Of a stretch of DNA of 64,000 nt, positions 58,801 to 64,000 are shown in pieces. Numbering within the stretch: position 1 is the stretch's first letter; the number at the start of each line of letters is the position of its first letter. The translations under genes and the position numbers were made by a program. The DNA comes from Climacium dendroides (Eukaryota; Streptophyta; Bryopsida; Hypnales; Climaciaceae): NCBI GenBank assembly GCA_950106755.1, contig OX467083.1, forward strand, positions 34,281,029 through 34,345,028, given 5' to 3'. The notes below the pieces were generated by a model. The model saw nothing but the letters and a program-made list of their open reading frames with translations. It did not search any database and had not been told where the DNA came from.

Positions 58801-59138
58801 ACATCCCTGCCCAGACACACCTGTTCGTCAATGTCTGGGCCATCGGACGAGACCCGACTGTATGGGAGGATCCCATGAAGTTCAATCCCAACAGGTGGTT
58901 GGGGAAGGAAGCGGTCGAAGGGACGTGGTTGCCGTTTGGTGCAGGAAGGAGGTTGTGTCCCGGGATGGCGCTGGCAAATGTGGCGATGCAGTATTGTATT
59001 GCGAGTCTGCTGCAGGCCTTTGAGTGGGAAGTGAAGGAGGATCCGGGGATGGAGGAAGGGCCGGGCATGGAGGTGCCCAGAGCGGTGCCGTTGCGAGTTG
59101 TTGCCAAACCGCGACAGCCGGCTGAGTTTTACAATTGA
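55869..59138 (+). CDS. CYP71-clan cytochrome P450
   Basis: Microsomal plant P450 monooxygenase, expected to hydroxylate a specialised metabolite with NADPH-P450 reductase; the substrate cannot be read. Secure exons: 56055-56358, 57368-57951 and 58539-59138, with GT-AG introns of 1009 and 587 nt, giving 495 aa. Seen in order: hydrophobic anchor (VLATTVLVIILVTIVV), proline hinge LPPGPTGLPLLG, C-helix WRLLRK, I-helix GATETVT (58551 on), K-helix EGLR (58722-58733, ExxR), FNPNRW in place of PERF, and heme loop FGAGRRLCPG (58935-58964). The frame before 56055 has a stop and no ATG. A short first exon from ATG 55869 (MAFSVAGFHVLY, donor at 55905) would give about 507 aa, but that donor is weak, so the N-terminus is unproven. 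The intron before the I-helix is a position often seen in A-type P450 genes. Confidence 0.92.
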
Positions 59139-60579
59139 TCCAATCTTAGGACTGCAGAGACTGAATGCAAACAAGCAGCTAGCTGCGAGAGGCTTTGCCT
59201 GGTTGTAGCACTAGAGATGTGGAACGACTTGGGAAATGGGAATGGAATACAAGGAGGATTGAAAGACTTCAAATCATTTTCTTAGTTTTAAAAAATCCTG
59301 TGATTGTCTCCTCCTGCTTTCTTGTTGGGCTTTTTTAGGATAAATGAGGACGGAGTCATTCTTTGGCTCATGGGGTTGTCATGGGTTTGCTTCGATCATG
59401 TAGCCGTAGTTGGACTTCCTGGGAATGCGGACCAATTTTTATCGAGGTTCATCATCGCTTCATCAGTACCTCTGATTGAAATATTTGAATTGAATGTGTC
59501 AAATTGAATTTTCTTCTGTACTGGACATCTTGGAAGTCTCCAACGGCAATTGAGTACGATCTTCAGCTATTTTCTATCAGCGATTCTGGTCATCTTTTCA
59601 TATCGAATGCTTGACTTGGATTGTTCAAGCAAAACATTGGAAGCTGTTGAGAATGTGGGAGCTGCAAAGGTAAAACGTAGTTCCGACCCTTGTGTCATTG
59701 GATCTTGTTATTTGCGAGTTTGTTGTGTGCCTGAGTACCTCTGTGGGTTCGATTGTTGCTGGTTCGACTGCCGCAGAGGAAGGTGCTCGTTTTTTTAATC
59801 TTCGACCTTTCAGTTCCCACTCACTCGTTCAATATTAGGTTTGTAGATTCTTTCGTTCAGTGATCGTCGTCCTGCAAATTCAGGACGAGCATGCGAGCAT
59901 TGACATATCAGAGATTGAGGTAGTGAAACTGGAGGGCTTGCCACAACTTGAACAATATGAGATGTATCAACAGCAGTATCACTAAATTTTTCAGTAAGAG
60001 CTGGTTCGAACAAGAATGTCTTCTGCAAATTGAGTCGTGGAAGATGATAGTACTCGAGTTTCTTGGACAGAACATAAATGCTGAAACAAGAGGCTAATCG
60101 TATGCAATGCAGGGATTCCTTCCCGTGGAATTCAATTTCTCAGGTGGAGAGTGATGGAAGTTATTCTGCAATCAGCATGTTGAGGATCGTGGACCATCTT
60201 CTAGGTCTATTCCGAAGTCATGTGTGGTGGTTTCGTTAGACTTGTCTTTAATCGATTTATTGCTCGCTTCAGGAATGGCAGTTATTTTACAGTCAAGCTT
60301 ACTACAAGCCTGGTTGAGTTCGTTGCAGTGCCTATTACAAGCTTTGCAGGCGGAGTTCTTGATGCCGTGACTAGCTAACTCTAGATATGTGTGTAGTACA
60401 TCATTTGGTTCCAGATTTCATAAATTTATGTGAAGTACCAATTCTGAACCTACTTGCCACAGACTTGGTTGCAGCAGAAAAGTCATTCGCATGCACATTC
60501 AGAGGTTTGTGTGAGACCTGAAATTCTCAAGTGAAGCAACTACCAAGCCAGCTCTCTGGATTCACATATCTAGCAAATC
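59139..60579. other. 3' region of P450 and unassigned flank
   Basis: Moderate GC, with no frame showing a domain. The first few hundred bases are probably P450 3' UTR. The 82-codon frame at 59550-59798 is Cys-rich at its end but has no recognised signature. Confidence 0.35.
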
Positions 60580-60633
60580 GGTTGAAATGGTTGAAATGGT
60601 TGAAATGGTTGAAATGGTTGAAATGGTTGAAAT
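60580..60633. repeat. 9-bp minisatellite (GGTTGAAAT), six exact units
   Basis: Six uninterrupted copies of GGTTGAAAT, followed by a changed unit (GGTCGAGAAAT). It is non-coding. Confidence 0.9.
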
Positions 60634-61003
60634 GGTCGAGAAATCGGTTGCACATTTCAAGAACAGAAGTTTAGGAAGTTAGCACACTAGGCGTCACATG
60701 GAGTAGTTTTTTGTTTTGTTTTTTGAAACAAATGAAACGGAATTTCATTGCCATATGCAGTAGCTTTCACATAACGAAGAACAAGGAAAAAACTTGAACA
60801 AGTGACTACAGATGAAGGGCGCGGAATGTTGCAGACACTTTGGGCAGGGATGTCGTCGTTACTGGAAATCACTGTTCCAGAACTCCTTCTGAGGTGGGTC
60901 TGCCCGGCTGCTGAAATTGCCTGCCACTGTTCAAGGCGTCTGCGGTCTGAGCCGAGGTCGACACTGTTCACAACCCACGGTCACCAGCCCGTTGTTTAAG
61001 GGG
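60634..61003. other. Unassigned flank
   Basis: No gene. CGTTGTTTAA (60990-60999) before the next element is mirrored by TTAAACAACG (61627-61636) after it. CGGTCAC occurs at 60978-60984 and again at 61640-61646. Confidence 0.3.
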
Positions 61004-61007
61004 TTAA

Positions 61008-61626
61008 CCCCCAAATGCCCGAGGGCACCAAAATCTGGTGTTTGCAAAATTTTGAAATTAAATAAAACCTAATCAAGTTGCTATTTTTAGTAATTTATAT
61101 TTTTGGAGATTTTTTGAAGTCTAATTTTAGTATCAAAAATCCAATCTTGAAAATAAATGATAGTGATTTTTCTATTCAAGATTTTGTGCAAGGGTACCCA
61201 TTGCAATCTTCACGTAGTGTTGAGAGCTCTTGAAAATGAACTAGATCTTGGAGAAAAAATCACATTCAAAATTCATTTAAAAAAATTATAGAGTAGATTT
61301 TAAGAAGCCGTAAATTGATTGGAGTTATACATGTTAGACCCTTTAACCTCGTAATTTTTTGGTCACCAACTTTTTAGATTTGACATGCAAAAAGAGAGTA
61401 GAAAGATCTCCATAGTTTTGACACCCTCATGGTCAAACATTATAATCTTTGACTCCATAAGTGATATTGTTGTGTTTTCTTTTCCTATGAGATCTCTAGC
61501 ATGTCTAGTTTGAATTTGTACGGTTACAAATACAGAAAAATTGATACAACTTATCAAAATGTTGGCATTTTGTTCAATTTAAAACAAATTCCAAGAAGCT
61601 CAAAATAGGCCTTGGGCATTTAGGGG
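61008..61626. mobile_element. TTAA-flanked element with CCCC(C/T)AAATGCCC ends (piggyBac-like MITE candidate), 619 bp
   Basis: TTAA at 61004-61007 and 61627-61630 flank ends reading CCCCCAAATGCCCGAGG and, inward from the right, CCCCTAAATGCCCAAGG. The right end resembles the right end of the 53444-54361 element (CCCCTA, then CCAAGGCCT or CCAAAGCCT). It is AT-rich and non-coding. A wider boundary with a CGGTCAC duplication (60985-61639, hAT-like) is an alternative reading. Confidence 0.55.
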
Positions 61627-61667
61627 TTAAACAACGAGTCGGTCACTATGGAAATCATCTGTTTGGG

Positions 61668-61832
61668 GTATCGTTTGAATTGTTGGTTTAAAAAAATGCA
61701 AAAGCACTCATTGGAAAACAAACTACTGTAGAGATATTATCTTTTTACACAAAATTTAGAGGATGAATAGTTGCACTTTTGTTCTATATGGAAAAATTCT
61801 TTGTCATTCATTGGCCAAAAAATGTCTTCCAT
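61668..61832. repeat. Dispersed repeat shared with the 8179-8768 element (inverse copy)
   Basis: AAATGCAAAAGCACTCATTGG, ACAAACTACTGTAG, TTTAGAGGATGAATAGTTGC and TTCTTTGTCATTCATTGGCC match the minus-oriented half of the 8.2-8.8 kb foldback, in the same order. Confidence 0.6.
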
Positions 61833-61839
61833 GTCATTT

Positions 61840-63477
61840 ATGGATTTATGAAGGATACCAAAATGCCACAATTTCTTTCTAGTGCTCAATTTCATTTAAT
61901 TTCATGACTGTTTGAGCTTTTGAATCATTGTGCGCCATTGCCAAATCTTTCCTTATTTATAGGTGGAAACAATCAAATCCCTCATATGACAATATTAAAT
62001 TAAACCTTTCACTCTGAATTGTGCCCCTAGATGACTTGAATGCTTTGGGATGGAAATCCTGGAATGGTTGAGATTGGAACGTTACCCAAAGACACATTGA
62101 TGGTGTGCAATGCGCCAACATAAATGACGTGTGCTTAATTTCTATTGATAGTCTCAACTTTTGGCATTGAGTGAGCGATTTACATGTCCACCAATGCTTC
62201 AAATGATAAGCTGATCTATCACTTGTCGATTACCTCAAATTTGCACACCTGTAGAGCTCAATTATTGTACCCTGAAGGTGGTTGCTTTACAAAGCGGGTA
62301 ACTATGTGCCACTATCCAAATGAATCATATCAACGTTGCAAAACCACTCATGGATTGCACTAAGAGGAAGAGAGATCATGCATTATTTTATTGAAGTTTT
62401 GAGGAAATATTGGCTTCTTGAAAGCACTAACCTCAATACCATCATATTCTATATACATTCATCAAATCAACAACCATTGCGGTAGTCCCCATTTGGAATG
62501 CAACCCCCACATTATTGGCAAGGACTGATGTAGAGAGTGAAAGAGGAAGATATATTTAACAAAATAGAGCATATAACTTGCGACTCAAATAAGACGAAAT
62601 CACATTTAAGATGGATTAGTAAAGACTCAAGAGGGCTTTGAAATGGAGTATACATTTGAATTTGCAAGGTTGTAACAAATATCATGTACATGCTACAATA
62701 TAGTTCACTTTGTTTCTCATGTAACCTTCAAAGTTGGATGAACTTATGATCAACTTTGAACCTCCATAATTATCTCTTATTCCATACTATCAATGTTTGA
62801 ATTGATTGAAGAACTGAATTTTTAGGAGTTCAATTCCTTTAAGATAGTGGGATGCATTGCACTGATTAGGAAATACATTTACAAGGACTGAAAACTTGAG
62901 TTTGACATGAAGAGTATCTCTAAAGAGACCACTTCTAAAAGAATTAAGAGAAGCCGCTTCCATGCTTGGAGGTTCTCATTGCCACACTTGCGTTCCTGAA
63001 CGTCACCTCTAATATGGGTGGGTGTCAGTTTACAATATTGAAATCTCATCCTTCATGCTTTATGAGAGAAGACTCATTTTCCTCTAGTGCGAAAATGGAG
63101 ATTTACAGTACCCACCATTGCTGCCCCCTCCTATTGCTCTTCCCAATTCAACGTTGCAAACAACATTCAAGGTTGAACATGTTCTCTCCTACGTGCTACT
63201 ACATAACCAAACTCACTGATTAGGGGTCATGGCTAGGACGTCGCGACTCCTGATCCGCAATGTACTGTACAGGGTTGTAACCAAATTGAGCACACGACAC
63301 AATATATACTCTTCTCTCCTCAAACGACTAACCTCATCATAGCCCCGTGGAATGCGATTCTGAAATCACCATCTTCGGCAAGCGGGTCAACTTTGTCACT
63401 CCCAATTGCACACAGATTCCATGGAGGGAGATGCAAATCCAGGGCCAACTTTGCCACTCCCAATCGCATCCCCCGAT
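61840..63477. other. Intergenic DNA, no gene supported
   Basis: AT-rich to about 62950. 62950-63300 is somewhat richer in G and C, with an 85-codon frame that lacks any motif. The last part (63300-63477) is probably the 3' UTR of the Anp1-like gene. Confidence 0.4.
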
Positions 63478-64000
63478 TCAATGGAGCGTGATGTAATTGG
63501 GCAGACCCCAAGGCTGGTACCCCATCGCCAGCGCCAGCTTCCCCAGTGCCTCCGTCTCAATCGCCTTCTCATACGGCACGGGCAGAAACACAAGCCCCTC
63601 CCGATGCAATCTCCCTCTCACCAGCAACACCGTCCCCCCCACCCCATCCAGCTTCACCACGCTATCATTCCCCCCTCGCATCGCCCCCAAAGAGACTCTC
63701 CCCGTGTTGTACGCGGAGTATCCTTCAAACACCACCACCTCCCTCGTCCTCTCCAAAAACTTCCTCGACTCCTCCGTCTCTCGCCAACTGTTCCGATCAT
63801 AGGGTTGCTCCTCGCCTCTCTCGTTCCGCCAGAAGCTATTCGGCACTAGAATGTGCTTCTCAGGCCCTGTGAATCCCAACAGATCCTCCACCAGCGTCGA
63901 AGGGTAGGAAGAGACGTCGGAGTCCAGCCAAAGCACCCAGTCGTGATGAGGACGAAGCGCAGAGAACAGCAGGTAGTTCCGGCTCTTGGCTAAGACTGTT
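63478..64000 (-). CDS. Anp1/MNN9-like glycosyltransferase (GT62), 3' part
   Basis: The open frame enters from the right edge and ends at TGA 63480-63478. 173 residues are visible, with no intron in this part. They align along their length with fungal MNN9/ANP1/VAN1 proteins: AKSRNYLLFSAL, WVLWLDSDVSSYPSTLVEDL with the metal-binding D-x-D (LDSD), HILVPNSFWR, EEQPYDRNSW, VVVFEGYSAYNTGR, KLDGVGGTVLLV, and YEKAIETEALGKLA then GLPNYITLH. The fungal enzymes are Golgi subunits of mannan polymerase, adding alpha-linked mannose from GDP-mannose. A mannosyltransferase in the plant Golgi is therefore inferred, with the acceptor unknown. The membrane anchor and start lie outside the window. The gene converges with the P450 gene. 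Confidence 0.85.
   Translation of the reverse strand, partial: TVLAKSRNYLLFSALRPHHDWVLWLDSDVSSYPSTLVEDLLGFTGPEKHILVPNSFWRNERGEEQPYDRNSWRETEESRKFLERTREVVVFEGYSAYNTGRVSLGAMRGGNDSVVKLDGVGGTVLLVRGRLHREGLVFLPVPYEKAIETEALGKLALAMGYQPWGLPNYITLH

Noticed and set aside
58332..59174. 280-codon minus-strand open frame
   Set aside because: It is antisense to the last P450 exon, which carries the conserved K-helix and heme loop, so it is a by-product of GC-rich coding sequence.
59740..59780. tRNA-like GGTTCGAxT motif
   Set aside because: GGTTCGATTGTTGCTGGTTCGAC has B-box-like words, but no acceptor stem, D-arm or A-box could be arranged around it. No tRNA or rRNA gene was found in the window.
63406..63872. 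Pro/Ser-rich plus-strand open frames
   Set aside because: Antisense to the Anp1-like coding region, with compositions typical of antisense frames.

Overview
This is nuclear DNA from a land plant, most likely a non-seed plant such as a moss. The coding exons are interrupted by GT-AG introns of about 100 to 1000 nt, the intergenic DNA is very AT-rich, and plant transposable elements are abundant. Three gene types point to a bryophyte or similar lineage rather than a flowering plant: a complete plastid-type MurA of the peptidoglycan pathway, an HSPA12-like Hsp70 ATPase, and a GT62/Anp1-type glycosyltransferase. The species cannot be named from the sequence alone.

Six host genes are supported. 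From left to right they are a chloroplast DnaJ-8 type J-protein (5267-6818, +, 3 exons), plastid MurA (9943-13752, -, 6 exons), an intronless HSPA12-like protein (34371-36170, -), an NPG1/NPGR calmodulin-binding TPR protein (40139-43462, -, 6 exons), a CYP71-clan cytochrome P450 (about 55869-59138, +, 3 or 4 exons) and the C-terminal part of an Anp1/MNN9-like glycosyltransferase running off the right edge (63478-64000, -). DnaJ-8 and MurA converge, and both products are predicted to be plastid proteins. P450 and Anp1 also converge. There is no operon-like organisation, and no shared pathway joins all six genes.

The rest is transposon-rich. Ty3/gypsy remnants lie at 2045-2936 (3' LTR, polypurine tract and a downstream ORF) and 20394-21625 (integrase C-terminus plus a homologous downstream ORF). 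A decayed, unclassified transposon-like protein gene occupies about 24380-30090 on the minus strand. It is split by a 2170-bp CACTA-type element (27197-29366) with a 3-bp CAT duplication, and removing the element restores the reading frame. A 362-bp unit is triplicated at 30037-31122, next to a DDE_1 (pogo/Tigger-like) transposase pseudogene at 31731-32460.

Smaller elements include foldback and MITE families at 15456-16335, 18084-18437, 18858-19260, 52611-54609 and 55533-55705. A possible non-autonomous piggyBac-like group has TTAA targets and CCC ends (8183-8764, 53444-54361, 61008-61626). The copy at 53444-54361 sits inside one arm of a large foldback element whose other arm preserves the uninterrupted target site. 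The AT-rich stretch 44.6-55.5 kb holds repeats but no recognisable gene.

I found no convincing new multi-gene system. The observations most worth following are the TTAA/CCC element group, the unclassified zinc-finger transposon protein and its precise CACTA insertion, and the fungal-type GT62 gene.
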